Translations under genes and position numbers: made by a program
In this document: positions 1-13,640 of the stretch, piece after piece
Layout of the letters: the number at the start of each line of letters is the position of its first letter
How positions within the stretch are numbered: the stretch's first letter is position 1
The notes under the pieces: generated by a model
The model's database searches: none
Told to the model about the DNA's origin: nothing
Seen by the model: the letters and a program-made list of their open reading frames with translations, nothing else
From: Struthidea cinerea
Lineage: Eukaryota; Chordata; Aves; Passeriformes; Corcoracidae
Direction: 5' to 3'
NCBI GenBank assembly: GCA_013397865.1
Contig: VZTI01002652.1
Span: 2,618,692 to 2,682,691, forward strand
DNA: 64,000 bases

Positions 1-3000
1 TTATATATGGTAAGTACCACCAGCATGTATTGAATAAAAATAGTCATTCTTAAAACAAGTTAAATGAGAAGTAGTGCAGAGATGAATGGGCTACTTCTAA
101 CCACTGTTGATGACATGAACTCCAGTTTTATCACTGTTCCCTGTTTTGTTTCTTTGACATGTCAAGGTACTGCTCACACCCAGCCCTTTTGGAATGACAC
201 CCTCACGCTGCACCAGGCTCTTCCTGCAAACAAAGTGACTTTCATACAAGCTTCCTTTCAACTTCAAAAGTAGAAAATTTTTGTAGTTATTAATGATCCA
301 TTCTTGTGACTATCCATGGATGAAGGGCATTTGCCTCACTCACAACTTTAATAGCAAATAATTAATGAGGTGTTGGAAATTAACAACAATTAACAATTCC
401 TGGGAATAACAGCAGAAGGTGTTTGATCCTCTTTAGATGACGTTGAGAGAATTTGTTTCTCAGGCTTGTGCCTACAAGGAGGGAGAGCTGGAGGGGGATT
501 TCTAATGCGATCCTACTTCTTCTACACTACCTTGTTGAAAGTCATTACAGGGACTTGTCAAGTTGGAAAGAGAACAGGAATGCCTGTGTCTCTGTGGAAC
601 AGGTACATCAATTCTTGCTGCCACAGGGACTTGGAACCTGAAGTTCACAGCCTTCAAGAAGACAGAACTTTCTAAGTGGCATCATAAGCCCAGACTTTTT
701 GTGGTAACTACACAATTTCTGTAGTAAATACAACATTCTGGTCTTTTATATGCAAGTATTCATGGTGCCATCATGGCTGCAGAATGTCTGTATGTCTTTT
801 GAAAGGATAGATATGCTCATGGAAGATGTTGTGCCACAGCTCAGGCAATACAGAAAGGATATTCTGGGAATATTCACTGCAGCCTTGTTTTGTCCTTTTG
901 GTCTTGCCCAAGCATAGACAAGATACTTGATCTAATGTACTACAGACAGGCCATTTTCTCTTACGTTATATGCAAATAAATCACTCTAATAAACAGGCTA
1001 AATAGTCATTAAAATGTGCAAGATAGTCATACGCACACATAGGAAGAAAACTATTCCTAAGTGATATGTTTACCATCTTCCACAAAAATTAAAAGATAAG
1101 AAATTCAGTTATGTTTTTCCCCAGCTGCTCATGCTCCACTCAGTACAGGAAACAGGAAAATAAAAATTTCAAGATATGCAGTCAAGTCCCTACTCTAACT
1201 TCTCATCGTGGTTTTGCAGAAAAATCTGCTGCAATTGAACTGAAGAACATAACCATGTCTGTCTCCCTCTAAATTTGAACAAGCAGCTGTGGAAACAGCT
1301 AGGGCTGACCTTTTCCCTTACTGGAGAGCAAAAGAAGTATAGAAATTGTTCAGGAACCTTTCCAAAACACACAAAGTTTCTTCAGCCTTCTGGCTCGGAA
1401 TCCTTCACTTTTAGCCTCTGGGATGTAATTTAAAGTGTTGCCCAATGCCCAAGAAAAATCCACAGCATACAGCAAGAAAACAAATAGATGAAAAATTCTT
1501 TCACCTTAATAAATGAAATGCAATAACATTTCAATCTCTTGATTTAAATATGAAATTGGGAGTTTCTCATTTCTAAGAATGAAATTATACAGTAGAACGG
1601 AATGATAAGGGTACATCACACTCTGCCTCTTGCATTTGTCCAGGTGAACAGAAAACACTTTGACAAATAATGTTCTCGATGTAAAATACCAATTTTCTCC
1701 TAGCATGAGTTCAATCAATGATCCCAATTCACAAGTTATTTGTGCATCATCCCTGAATTTCCACATTTTTGGAACATGGTGTTACTAATGGCATTTCTAT
1801 ACTCAATGGGGAATTTTAGAAAGGATAAGAAGAAATAATACCTCTTTTTGCACATGCTTGATGCTGGAGGTTTAAGACACTGGCTCCAGAAGTATTTTTT
1901 TTCTGTTCTCTTTCTGTTTAGTGTGAAGCAAAGACTAGAGTTGATGATTCCATTTTCATATGCAAATTCCATATTCAGGAAATGTAATAGAATGCACATC
2001 AACTGTTTTTTGCCTCTGGTTTCACACTGTGGAGGTGATTTCTTGCACTGTGGATCTGATGATCAGTAAAAGATAATGAATGTACATATCATTTCTCAGT
2101 ATTACACTCACAACTTTATATTTCAATCAGGCACTACCAGGCTCAACAATTTATTACCTATATTACTCAGATTTGTGATGGGAAAAACTTAAAGAAACAT
2201 TGCAAGTACTGTGGCGTGATAAAAAGGATGCATAGAATGCATATCCTGCAATATATGAAATGATATTTTAAAAACTTTGTAGCACAAAATCAAGCAAAGT
2301 AATGGTGGATGTTACTCCATCCTTTTTCTCCAGAGCCACATGATATGAAAAACATGAACTAAGAAGAGTGTAACAGAATATAAAATTCAGAGACCAGGTC
2401 TGCAACTATAGGATTCTTGTCTGTAAAGAATAAGATGGGGAAAGACTGGAGAATATTTACAGAGATAAAGCAGACACAAGAAACTTCAGAGGCTTCCGTG
2501 TGAGGTTAAGCCTCCACTTTTCAGGTCAACTGCTGTGTACAAATTTGTCATTCAGTGCATTGTGACTAAGTGATGGGAGCTCTGTTTCATTTATATCTAC
2601 AGGCAAGGGTCAAACACCGTACGCCCAAACTGATAGCAGACAGTTTCAGCTGAGCAAACCAGGTAGAGAAGGAATGCACTTCAACGGTTTTTAGCATCCC
2701 ATTGGCTTTATCTGTACTTCTAGGCATGACAGCATGCATGGTATTTATGGCTTAAAAGAATTTCCATCTGTAAGTTTATCACCTTGTAAAAATCAGTGAG
2801 AAAATGACTTAGATATACCAAAACCAACTTACTACAGGGTGGATAGATTTTATTCTCACTTTGTACTCCAGAAAACCTATTAGCATGCTGTTATTTAAAG
2901 GTTTCATTATTAGAGCTCTGCTGTGTTTCAGAAGAGCCAAACTGCTTCAGCTCAGCAGGTCTAGCTACTGCTTTACTCTGCCTCCAAGGTTATAAGCACA

Positions 3001-3480
3001 TGCCTATGGAAGAATAAGAAGAGGGGAGACATGCTTCCCTCTCTTATTTTCCAGCCTCTTTCTATTTTCAGCCTGGTGACATTCTGAAGCAGAGGTCATT
3101 CTTACACATTTACAAACCATCAATGAACTTCTCCACCCCCATTTTTAGCCACTGTAAACTGTAAGTATCTACAAGATGCTCTGTCAACGATTTCCAAAGA
3201 TCTGCTATCCATGGCATAAAGGATCCCCCATCCTTTAGCTTCCACTATAGCATACTATCCTATTTTCCTACTAATCTTATCACAGTTTTCTTAGTTGTAT
3301 CACACAAAGCCTGAGTGTGCAGTCCTCCTTCATGCAGCATTTCCAGTGACTCCAAACACTGCAGTTTTGGGAGCTGTTTACCCTGAATATGTCACCAAAC
3401 CAATATACTTCTCTGACAGCTTTTTTCTGCAGAAGACCAAGTATATGAAGCTGTTACTGTAAACTACATTATTGGGCTGA
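1..3480. other. unique AT-rich sequence, no gene seen
   Basis: I see no coding exon, RNA gene or recognisable repeat in this stretch. Short open frames (up to about 90 codons on either strand) have no family resemblance and no convincing splice sites around them. It reads as ordinary avian intergenic or intronic DNA. Confidence 0.6.
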
Positions 3481-3565
3481 ATAGAATCATGGAATGGTTT
3501 TGGTTAAAAAAGGCCTTTAAGATCACTGAATCCAACCATTAACCTGCATGATCAGAAGGAACTGT
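3481..3565 (-). mobile_element. CR1 LINE 3'-end fragment
   Basis: The plus strand starts with atagaatcatggaatgg and runs on through a ggcctttaagatcact-like block to a tccaaccattaacc block. This is the reverse complement of the avian CR1 3' end, which finishes in copies of an ATTCTATG-type 8-mer. The element therefore lies on the minus strand, with its 3' terminus at the low coordinate. Only about 85 bases are clear, as is usual for 5'-truncated CR1 copies. Mismatches such as a run of A in place of GGAA suggest an old copy. Confidence 0.8.
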
Positions 3566-6500
3566 CACGATAGGATTAGTGTTATCACCAACTGATAAGC
3601 TTTTATGCAAAGCTAGGTGCATTGCTAGGTTTTAAACAGAGCACAAAAAACCATGTGGCAGATCTAGATATATAGGAGAAAAGATTAGCTATAAGGAGAG
3701 TACATTAATTTAGACATACAAATATGCAACTTTGGAAGTAAAAGCAAATATGACTATAGACCTCGATTTTATAGAATCCCTTCCTCCTTTCCTTCATTTT
3801 AGAGAATCCAAAGCATCTATTTCCAGAGCAACTATCCTCAACAACCTCTTCCAGAACCCCTAGAGAAAATTACACTTCACCATACCATCTTGCCTTAAAA
3901 CCTTAATGATGAGCAGAGCTCAGGTATAGATTATTCACAGTAAGGGTTCCAGCCCTACTTGCATACTGAAGTCATACAGGTAGCAGGACGTTCTCTAAGT
4001 GTCAAAATTACCTATAAATTACCAGATAAGTTAAAAAGTATTTGAACATTTAACTGGCAAAAGAATAGAGAACAAATTTACGATGGGGAAAGAAAATACT
4101 TCAAAGAGCTTTTGCTCACTCTTCAGCACACCATGCAGTGGCACAGTTCTCCTTTTCCCCACTTCAACTGGAACTGTGTTCCAATCAAGAGATATCCTTT
4201 CCTTTCTAGAAAATTGAACATGTAAATGAAAAGTAAATGGACAAGTAAGTTCAAAACACATTAATTCACTTCCTTCATTAACTAGTTAGCAAAATGTTAT
4301 CCAAGTTTTGTTTATTGCCTTATCTCCCACTGAGAGCTACATAAGACCCCTCAGTTAAATGTATTTTTACACAGCAGTGCAGTCCTTCCAGGTAAAATAC
4401 TCTGTAGAAAGCAGGTAAATATAACATGATATGCTGGGTATGAGACTGGAAATGGTACGAAGCCATCTGTTAGTGAACCATCTGATAGTATTGATGATGT
4501 CATTCATAATAAAAAAGAAATGAGAGGATTGTCAACAAAGTCATAAAATGAAATTATAGTCCCCCAATGTGAAGCAGAATCTAATTGCACACATTCCTTG
4601 CTTGTGTGTGCCCTCCCCATTGCAGCTGTTTGCCCACCTTCTCTTGCAGATGGTTCAAATCATTTTGTCTCCTCCAAGACCTATTCCTGCTCACCCCACA
4701 TGACCCCTTTTCATTCCAGACTTTTATTTTAAGGACACTGAAACTATCGCACACTCTGCACAAATAGAATGTGTTCTCAAAGCTTATACATGGTGCAAAA
4801 ATTAGTTTGCATGAGCCAAACTTTGGGACAGAAGTACTACCTCACACTGAAGTCTTATACCTACTTGACAAGTGGGATAGTGTAAGGTCAGGACTTGAGG
4901 ACCAAAGCACCCTTATTGCAACCTTCCTTCTCTTCCTCAATCTGAGTGCTCACAGCTCAGGACATTTATTCAAGGATGCACAGGACAGGAGCCCCAAATA
5001 CACACACGTGTAAACATGGACAGAGTCAGTCAACACTTCAAGTGCAACTCCACATGAATGACAGAAAAGGTTCACAAGTTCCATCAGAAGGGTAAAATAG
5101 GACTCTTCTGCTTTTTTTTCCACAGAGATATTATCTGATGAAAGGTTTGCAGCAAATTAAGTATCATATTTGGCATAATATTTTAACCAGCTATGATATG
5201 TCTCTGGGTTTCCTATTAAAAATGCTTTTCTTTTTACTATTAGTTGGAAGATTTTAAAGGGAAAGAAAAAGGACTAACAAGAATTTAATGGGGAAAAAAG
5301 GGTGGGGGTTTTAAAATGTATGAGAAAAACTTACAGTATCTCGCAAATTATAACACAAATATTTATTCCCCAAAGGCACGTCGGTCAAAAAGGAAGGCAA
5401 ACCACCACCTTGCACTGATTTAAGCCCTTTAGTACACCAACTTCCCAACTGTTTCATTTGCTAGGAGAGTTCGCAGTAATAACTTGTTTTAGGAATGTAA
5501 TCCTGTATTATAAATATTGTCTGAACCCTTCCAAGAGGAATCTGTTTTACTGCCATTTCATATCAGACTGGAACTGGACAGGTTTGCAAAATGTAAAGTT
5601 ACTACATAGCAACTTCAAGCTGTACTAAGCAAAGATAAAACAATCACTAGCTCAGTGGGTCCGACACTTTTATACACAAATTTAAGTTCACAAAGGAGGT
5701 AAATCCAAAGTCAAAATTTCTGTTGAATTTTTTTGTTATTGGAATAAAACCCCGACTAAATAATCAATCCAAACCCCAATAGAAATGTTAAGGAGGTACA
5801 TAAAACTAGATTAAAGGCCAAATTTTCAACTAGGTTTGGTCTCCAATTCATATTGATATCATTATAGTTTATCCAATTTACACTGGAATCTGGTGAAAAA
5901 CTAGGACACATAGAGCTGTGATACAGAAGGGCACTTAAATACCACGTACATTTTTACAAAGTCCTCTGCTTTTTGATCAGGAAATACTGTATCCATTATT
6001 AAAGATTTGTATAAATACTAGACGTCAGAAATCCTAGCAGTGCATTTAGATGCACACCATAATCTCATACTGTTGTATGTTCTTACCACTACTACTGATT
6101 TCTTCCTGTCTTAAGCAAGAGATTTTAGCAGCAAAAAAAATACTGTTGCTCTTAAATATATTGTGTACACACCACAAGATTAATATTTAAACTCTCAGTC
6201 ATGATTCATATACCAGATCAGAAAAGTTTTTACAACAATCAGTAGCATCTTATTTACAGTGGACTTAACACTGGCAGAGTCTTGCATTAGGTGCAAGTCT
6301 AAGCAAAGCTGACTCTTCAAAAAGGGTTGACAGTAAGGCACCTGTGTGCCATCTATGTCAGGGGTGCTAAGGAATTCCGGATTCTCTTGAATATTGTAAG
6401 CAACAGAGGATGTTCTCAAGGCAGGAAGAATGAAGTACATTTGTTCTCCATGAATGGGAGTTCTCCATGACTAAGGAACTGCTTAGACAACAAAGAGAAA

Positions 6501-9500
6501 TGAGACAGCATCCTTGCACCTATTGAACAGAAAACACCAATTCAATGCCACCTACCTGCCTCCCATGACCTAAGAGCAAAGCTATTTACTGCAACTGCAA
6601 TGTAGTCTTCCTTCTAAGTTACTTGCACTGCATGCTGCATTATGCAATGTGATTTGGATACTTCACAGAAAAGCAGGTGAGTAGAGGATCAGTCTATGTT
6701 GGATAAGAGAGCTGGGGAAAATGGCATTTCCCAAACCTCTTTTTTAAAAAGGAGAGAAAGAGGCAAGTTAGGTATCTCTCTTTCGTGTAATTTAAAATAC
6801 TTTCTTAGTACTAATATCAATTATAAATGTTTATCCTAATTTATGAACACCTGCTTGACATCAACAGAACTGACACACCCCTCCAATTACTTTTCTTATA
6901 TGATGGCATATTTATTTCACTCTGATGAGATGAGGCTTTTCTAATTTCCTGTATAACCAGCCCCAGCTCTCTGTATATCTCCCATTAAATTGTGAACAGG
7001 CTTCACACATATTTTTAGATGTTTGAAAACAGCAGGAAGAGCTTTTTGATGTTTTAGAACATGTTCAGTCCCAGTGCCTCAATATTGTTTGCTTGCTAAG
7101 TCCTCAGGCTTATGTCATCCATATGAATGGACTCCAGGCCTTTGAGAAAGTTTACCGTATCATTACCATCTGCCTAAACTGCTGCAGTCAGAGGTCTTTC
7201 CCTCTAATGTCAATGCCACTTTGAAAACAAAGTTGCAGGATTCATCCACGGCTTGGAACATATTTAGAAGTCAATGCCTTATTTTCTATGATTAGTCTGT
7301 AACAATGTCAAGTGTGAAATTTAAATTAATGAATGCTTCAGTTATTGAAATGACTTCAGCACTTTTGCTACTTTCATTGATTTCTATTTACTTTGGCAAC
7401 CACAAATATGAAGAACATATTTCTAGATGTGACTAAACAGACTAATATGCTAGTATAGATGCACCTACTGATTGAACATTACACTTAACTCTAAGCTTAT
7501 TTTGAAAAATTAACATAATAGGAGAAATATATTATTTATAAAGCACTGTTCATTTCCTGCATTTCCGACAGTGTCACCTTTAAGTTATTTTCTTACCACT
7601 CTTTCCACACTAATGATTGGACTACACTAAAGCAGTAAATATGGTATCAACATTACCCCTCTATATAATCAATTTAAATTTTAACTAATATATTCATCAT
7701 CCAGTAAATACCATCACAGCAGCACATAAAGCTGAAGCTAACCTTCAGAGTATTTTAGCCTCCTGGTAGAGGCCAATTTTAAGGAAGAAGCTGTATTTAA
7801 TTCCTAAGAGGTAAAGAAAAATCTTTCACTCCTGTCTGTTCTTCCCCACACATCAAACAGTAATTTATTTTTCTGTTGAAAATCTTAAAACGTTTGTATT
7901 TCTTGCTAGCATCTGAAAGAGTGCCAATCAGTGGAAAAAGCTAAAGGGACAGTTGTTTAGAAGAGAAAGACAAGGCCAGGATTCTCTGCTTACAGGTTGG
8001 TTTGGGTTTTTTTCTGACTAAAGAACTGAGAAGAAAAGATAAGTGGAAAAGAGAAATCAAGCCTCCCCAAAGGCTGATCAGGATGTTAGTAATGCAGCAG
8101 GCAGAGACAGCCTTGTGCTGGCTGGAGCTTTGCCCATGCTCCATAAACGTAGGGTTACCCTTGCCCTTCTCAAAAATGTGTTTTTATATAGCACAGACAA
8201 ATCCACAGCTATTAAAGCTACATTCTCACGCCAAATGAAAAAATAAAATGTAACTAAGGATGGATTCTGGCCTTCAAGTAACAGAGTAATCATCAACGCA
8301 AATCCCCACTCCGTGAAATGGATGTTACATGCAAATATGGATTTAAAAAAACTCAAAACAAGGTAAAAGAAAATGGAGGGCTTGAACTTTGTAACTTTCC
8401 TTTTCTTTTACACCCAGATTCTTCAAACCCTTAGATTTCCCTATGCAGCTGTACTTAAACAGATCCTTGCAAAATCAGTATTCAGTCTCTCTAAACATTT
8501 GTATACCAATTAAGAAACTCGGATAATGACCAGTGTGCCTGTGACTCTAAACTTGAAGCCACTTGCTCCTATAGAATCACATGTGCAAATTTTCTGGGCG
8601 TCATCAGAAAATGAAGGGTGCAGCATCCTGTTATAGTCTAGAAACTTCAACATGGCAGTCTGTTGATGCAGGAGATTTATGAATCTTTCATGGACAGAAG
8701 ATTGTGCTAGAATACTGCTACTTGCTGCATTATAATTTTTAAGATAAAATGACCTCTTTTCTTTCTTTTGTTTCCATTTTGCAGGAAAACCTGCTGCCCC
8801 TGGAGACTTGCCCCTGGGATACCTGACCAGTAAATATAACAGTTGTGGAAATGGAAAGGCCTCAACCTTCATAATTTCTGTATCTCAGCTTCTCTTTGTT
8901 GCTTCACTAATTTCTATCGATTTAGTAGACCAAAGCCTTCATTTTTGGAAAGGACCAAATCTGAAATATTTCCTATTTAAATTCCCAAATGAGACTCCTT
9001 CCCCCAGACATTACCTGTGATCCAAATCCCCCTGTTACTCTCTGGTAGAGTGCTGCAGGACAATACCACGGTATGAGGGTATTTAACATAGTAAATCACT
9101 TTTTAAAGAGCAAAAAAGCTATTTATTACGTAATAAAAAATTGTCTCTATAGCTATGATTGCACAGGAAAAATGATGTGTTCTTATCAGAATAGATGACA
9201 GTTCTTTTCCGTGTAGAAAAGGCTTCTAAGAGCAGATGACAGAGACAAAATTAGAATTTTTTTAGCAAGCATCCCATACATGCACATCTGCAAAGTGTTC
9301 CTGCTTCCTTCTCTGCAACCACTACTACACATGAATATTTTCCCTGAAATTAGAAAAGCATGTGAATCAATTTTGGCTTCATGGTTGCACCTTAGTCTGA
9401 CTAAGCAATTACAGATGAGCAGCAGAAGGCTCACAGATCCTTTTGTTTGCTCAAAGATCCCCAAAGTTCCAAGGAAAATGTGAAACCTCTCTTGGCGTTT

Positions 9501-10859
9501 GAATCCAGATTAGAATTTATTTCTTATTTTTCTCTCATCTATGAAAACAATCTGAGGCGCTAGAGAAATTCTGAATTAATATGCATGTACAGTGGCCTTT
9601 TTAATGCAGAGAAGGATGTGCCTGAGCCTATTAACAAGGCCAAAAGGCTTCTACACTGAAGCCAGTCACTAAAGCTGAGATTTGGAAGAAAAAGATGTGA
9701 AGAATGACAAAAGCTCTTTAATGAGCTTGTAAAGAATTCCAGAATCACTATTTGTGGACAATGTGACCAAACAAAAGTCAGAATCAAGTCTGATTTTTAA
9801 ATTAATTTTAGTTATAAAGGTAACACTATTTTTCTGTCATTGATCTCCTAAGTCAGTATTAGAAAAACAGCAAAAGAACTCATTCAGTTGATTGAAAAAA
9901 GCAAGTAAAATCAACCATGCGCTGTCAGATGCACAGTTCACTTTAATGAAAAGAGCGAGTGAGACAGAACTTCCCAGATTGCTTCACCTGTTATGTTTGA
10001 TAACGAAGTCAAGTATGTTGCCCAATACACCACGCTGTCACCTCTACCCCTGCTGTTCTCTCCTGTGGTCAACTTGGAGTTTTATGACAAGATTACAATG
10101 AGATTATTGCGTAATGAGAAGAATATCTAGGTGGGCAAGGGCTTTTCTGATGAAGTGTGGAGAAACTCATCTAGCTGCATGCTCAAAATACAAAAATAAA
10201 GCAAGGACTGATGCAGAGGCAAAATTCAGCCTACACTGGTGTGCAGGTGTGCTTACATGTGGTGCTACAGCTATACTGGGAGGAACCAGCAGTCCTTGGA
10301 AAAAAGCGCTCTTCTGTGTTCTGCGAGTTATTCTCGCACGATGAAAACACAGCTAAACCAGAAGCCAAGGCTCTTTGGGGCATCAGGACATCTTGCTGCT
10401 GGTTTTAATGAGCTGTCCTGTGAATTCAATTCATCAGCATCCCAGTGACCCAAGAACAGTCATCACTAGGTCCTTTCTGTGCTTTCTGACCCTGTCATAG
10501 TAATAACAGGAAATGTACAAGAGTTTTGAGAGCACTATAGCAGATGGCACTGATGTACAGACAATTGTCATTTTCTACCTTAGACCATCAAAACATGAGA
10601 ATCTGTAATTCCTAAAATTGAACTTACCGCAACTGCTCAAGCTCCACCAATATTTTTACCCCTTTCACTCTGCTACTTTGAAAATACATACATTGATTGC
10701 TGCATTAAATAATTGTTTTGCCCCACACAATGCAGTGTTTTGCATATTTGCTGATGTTTCCCTAAAAGCACTGGGGGAATGAATCATTACTGAAACAATT
10801 TACTTTCAGTTAGTGCATGAATGCCTTCCCATGATGCTTTGATGCTTTGTTTGTCCTCC
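3566..10859. other. unique AT-rich sequence, no gene seen
   Basis: No exon or RNA gene could be supported. The stretch holds one copy of a 29-bp exact repeat (7892-7920) listed separately. A good polypyrimidine tract and AG at about 8750-8784 precede an open frame to 9020, but no donor site or family resemblance supports an exon. The rest is featureless to my reading. Confidence 0.55.
7892..7920 (+). repeat. 29-bp exact direct repeat, copy 1
   Basis: This 29-base word (starting gtttgtatttcttg, ending catctgaaaga) occurs again without mismatch at 12895-12923 on the same strand. The flanks on both sides differ between the copies, so the shared unit is sharply bounded. I do not recognise the family. 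Confidence 0.85.
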
Positions 10860-11260
10860 TATAAAAATTATTTATGACCCACGTGTGATCTTTTAAATCA
10901 GAATACTTATTCAGAAATCAAAGCTGCAGCATTTTAATGCAAGTAGAAGCCCTGACTAATTTTTCAAAGCCATGTTGAATATTCAAAAGCTAGGACTGAA
11001 GGAAAGGAGTTAACATTAATTAATATTTGAAGCAGTAAAATAAAAGCAACAGTGAAGCTAATTTTGCAGGACAATTAATCATGAGCCTTGCTAATTACAC
11101 ATGGGATTTTGCAAATGATTTTTTTCTCAGGTAGCAGAGTAAAAATGATAATCCACTACCCATCAAAATCATTGGCTCCTCACCAATGTCCCCAGCAAGA
11201 GCAATTAGTGGAAACAGCAGAGCCCTAGTAATTGCATGTCAAGAGAAGAGAATGTTAGAA
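10860..11260. promoter_or_regulatory. candidate conserved noncoding block, homeodomain-site rich
   Basis: This 400-base block is dense in TAAT-core words: ttaattaata near 11017, caattaatcatg near 11071, ctaattacac near 11090, caattagtgg near 11202 and gtaattgcatg near 11228. It has no long frame and no recognisable repeat. Such composition is typical of deeply conserved developmental enhancers. Conservation itself cannot be seen from one sequence, so this is inference only. Confidence 0.35.
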
Positions 11261-13561
11261 TTTTAATTGCTCCAAATAAAGACCACTTGCTCATACATAC
11301 ACCTGACTGTCCAAAACTAGTCTGCAAGCTGGAGCAAGTATGTAACCACTTCCAGGTGTCTGCACAAAAATAACTCTGTGGGAGAAGCACTCTAAGCAAC
11401 ACATGCAGTTTCTGGAAGAAAAATATCAATATACACTTACATTCTGAACTGCAGTGTCATCACTTGACTATAAGAACTGGGGAAAAAAATATATCACCCA
11501 CTTGGGAAAAATGTGCATATTCTTTATATTTGCCAAATATTTATTGCCGACATTTTTTGAAGAACTTTAACTATCTTCAGGGTGCCAAGGGCTTCAAATT
11601 TACTGAATTTTAGGATCACCAATAAAATGTTTTTAACAAGACATCTCAAGAGGGCATAAAATAAAAAATTACCATATTCATGAGAGCAAGCCTGTAAGAT
11701 TGCAATGCTATAAACTGGATGTCTATAATTTGCTTGTGGTTTTCTTAATTAAAAAAAAAAAAAACCAAACAACCAGTAATTAGGGACTCCAGTTCCATTT
11801 TTGTACTTTATCCCAACCAGTGACATGATACTATTACTTTTTTGTTTAATATACCTACACATGGATGCACACAATTGCAAATAATCAATAATATTTAAGT
11901 ATGTGTCCAAGATCTAAATGATGATGGATATATTTAAATATTGTTTTCCGGGAAATTATTATTTTACTGGTCATGTAGTAACTTTTAAAATGTATAGGTT
12001 AAAACAAACACCTGCTTTTTTTCTATTTCTCTTTAAGGTGTTTACCATTTACTCTCATTTTCAAACGAAATGACTGAATTGCCAAGTACCACTACCTCCT
12101 ATTGTCTTTTGCTCTCTCCTGCCACTTCTATGTACACCATCTAGAGGTACTAAACCACTTTCTGCTGCTAGCTTTGTTAAGCATTAAACCAAGAGCAGCA
12201 GCTTTAACTTGTCTAAATATATTCTTTGCGTGTTCAAAATCACTGTACACTGTTTATTACACCGTGACTGCTTGGGAGAAAAAAAGCAGGTCATGCAGAG
12301 TGCTGCTTCCTTTCCTGAATTACCAGCAGATCACAGGTGTTTATCAGACTCCCGGAGGTGATTCAGGTAATAAACACCAGGATGGCAGTTTAAATGGTTA
12401 GAAGCTTTTCCATCAAATACAGTCCTTGCAGTCCTATCGTTTTGCATATATTGCTCACAAATGGCAAATTATTTATGCAGCCTCCTTAAGTGGTTCCTTA
12501 TGGTTTTGACTTTATTTTTCCAAAGCAGGAACCTTTTGAAGATGTGTGTTCTCATGACAAGGCAAACTGTCATTCATCTGTAAGTCTGACTCATTTCTTA
12601 AAGCTCACTGTAGATACATAATGCCAGTGACATTGTTTTGCCCTTCTGTTTAGCTCAAATATCTTTTCTAAGAAAGCACCAGTGTCATCACAGAAGTTAC
12701 TATTCTGTGCTTGTACAAGGAGATCAAGAATAAACTGTATGCAGCAGAAACTGGCTTTCCAATAAGAAAAGCTTTCTCAGAGGTTTTCTTGTGAAAATTA
12801 AATGAAAACAGACATTGACTAAGATTGCTACATCAAACATAGGTTTTAGAAGGATTTGCTGTCAATTAAAATAGGATGAGTTTTAGGAAACAAAGTTTGT
12901 ATTTCTTGCTAGCATCTGAAAGACATTTGACATTGTCAAACTGAAGTAAATTTATGCTACTACAGAAAGTCACTGAGACATACCTCTAGCAATTGTCCAT
13001 TACTTGTTAATATATGGAATTTATTTTCATGGTGCTAAAACACCAAGCCCACATTTAATGCCCGAGTTGTGACATGAACCAATGTACTGGTATGCAGATC
13101 ACCTACTTCTTCCCTTCTTGACAAACAGCTCTGCAGTAATCACCTAGAAATTCCTTATATGCAAAGTAGATACTACAAAAGGATTTATGGCTGTCCAACA
13201 TAATTTAGCACCAGGAAAGAAAGAGGAAAAGCCAGGCCAATATGAAGTTTCTAAGAATCACAATTACTGCACCTGTGGTGTAATTTCTCTGAATGACTTA
13301 AAATTTCATCAGCTATGTCCTCATCTCTTGTCATAATAGGAATTTTGAGAGAACGTGTATGAAATTGAAGGAGCTTGGAAACACAGAATATCCAATATTA
13401 GTTTCTGCTAATTTTCTACAGTTTGACAGTTAACCTCAAACTGTAGCATACATATCAGGGAAGTAATAGGGTATCACCATTTTGATCATGGCGGGTATGA
13501 GCAAACAAGTATTGACTTTTCTACTTTTTTTACAATATGAGAATTAGCCACACTGAAAACA
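11261..13561. other. unique AT-rich sequence, no gene seen
   Basis: No gene was found. There is a poly-A run at about 11750-11764 and the second copy of the 29-bp repeat. The 99-codon frame at 12102-12401 has no family resemblance. Confidence 0.55.
12895..12923 (+). repeat. 29-bp exact direct repeat, copy 2
   Basis: Identical over all 29 bases to 7892-7920, about 5 kb away, with unrelated flanks on both sides. Confidence 0.85.
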
Positions 13562-13640
13562 AGCAACTTGCCCAAAAAAAATATAGTAAATCTATAGCAG
13601 AACCAAAACCTGAATGTACATCTATCAAGCCCTAAAATCC
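13562..13640 (-). mobile_element. MIR/CORE-SINE-like relic
   Basis: The order of words agcaacttgcccaaa, tagtaaatctatagcagaacc, acctgaatgtaca, tctatcaagccctaaaatcc follows the antisense MIR-type SINE pattern (acttgcccaaggtcacacagtaagt, ggcagagcc, aacccaggtct, a tcc-rich end). The element would therefore be on the minus strand. The copy is highly diverged, so the family call is tentative. Confidence 0.45.

Noticed and set aside
3770..3905. Extra CR1 fragment (atagaatccc, aacaacctcttccag)
   Set aside because: Only scattered words match and their order does not follow the CR1 3' end.
5826..5900. Another ancient amniote repeat (tttggtctccaattcatatt, then tttacactgg)
   Set aside because: The resemblance is loose and the words are AT-rich enough to occur by chance.
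8750..9020. Exon starting after a strong polypyrimidine tract and AG at 8784
   Set aside because: The acceptor looks good and the frame stays open to 9020. However, there is no donor site, no polyadenylation signal close by and no family resemblance.
10104..10115. C/EBP-like site tattgcgtaat
   Set aside because: A single short motif without a cluster or other context is not enough to call a regulatory element.
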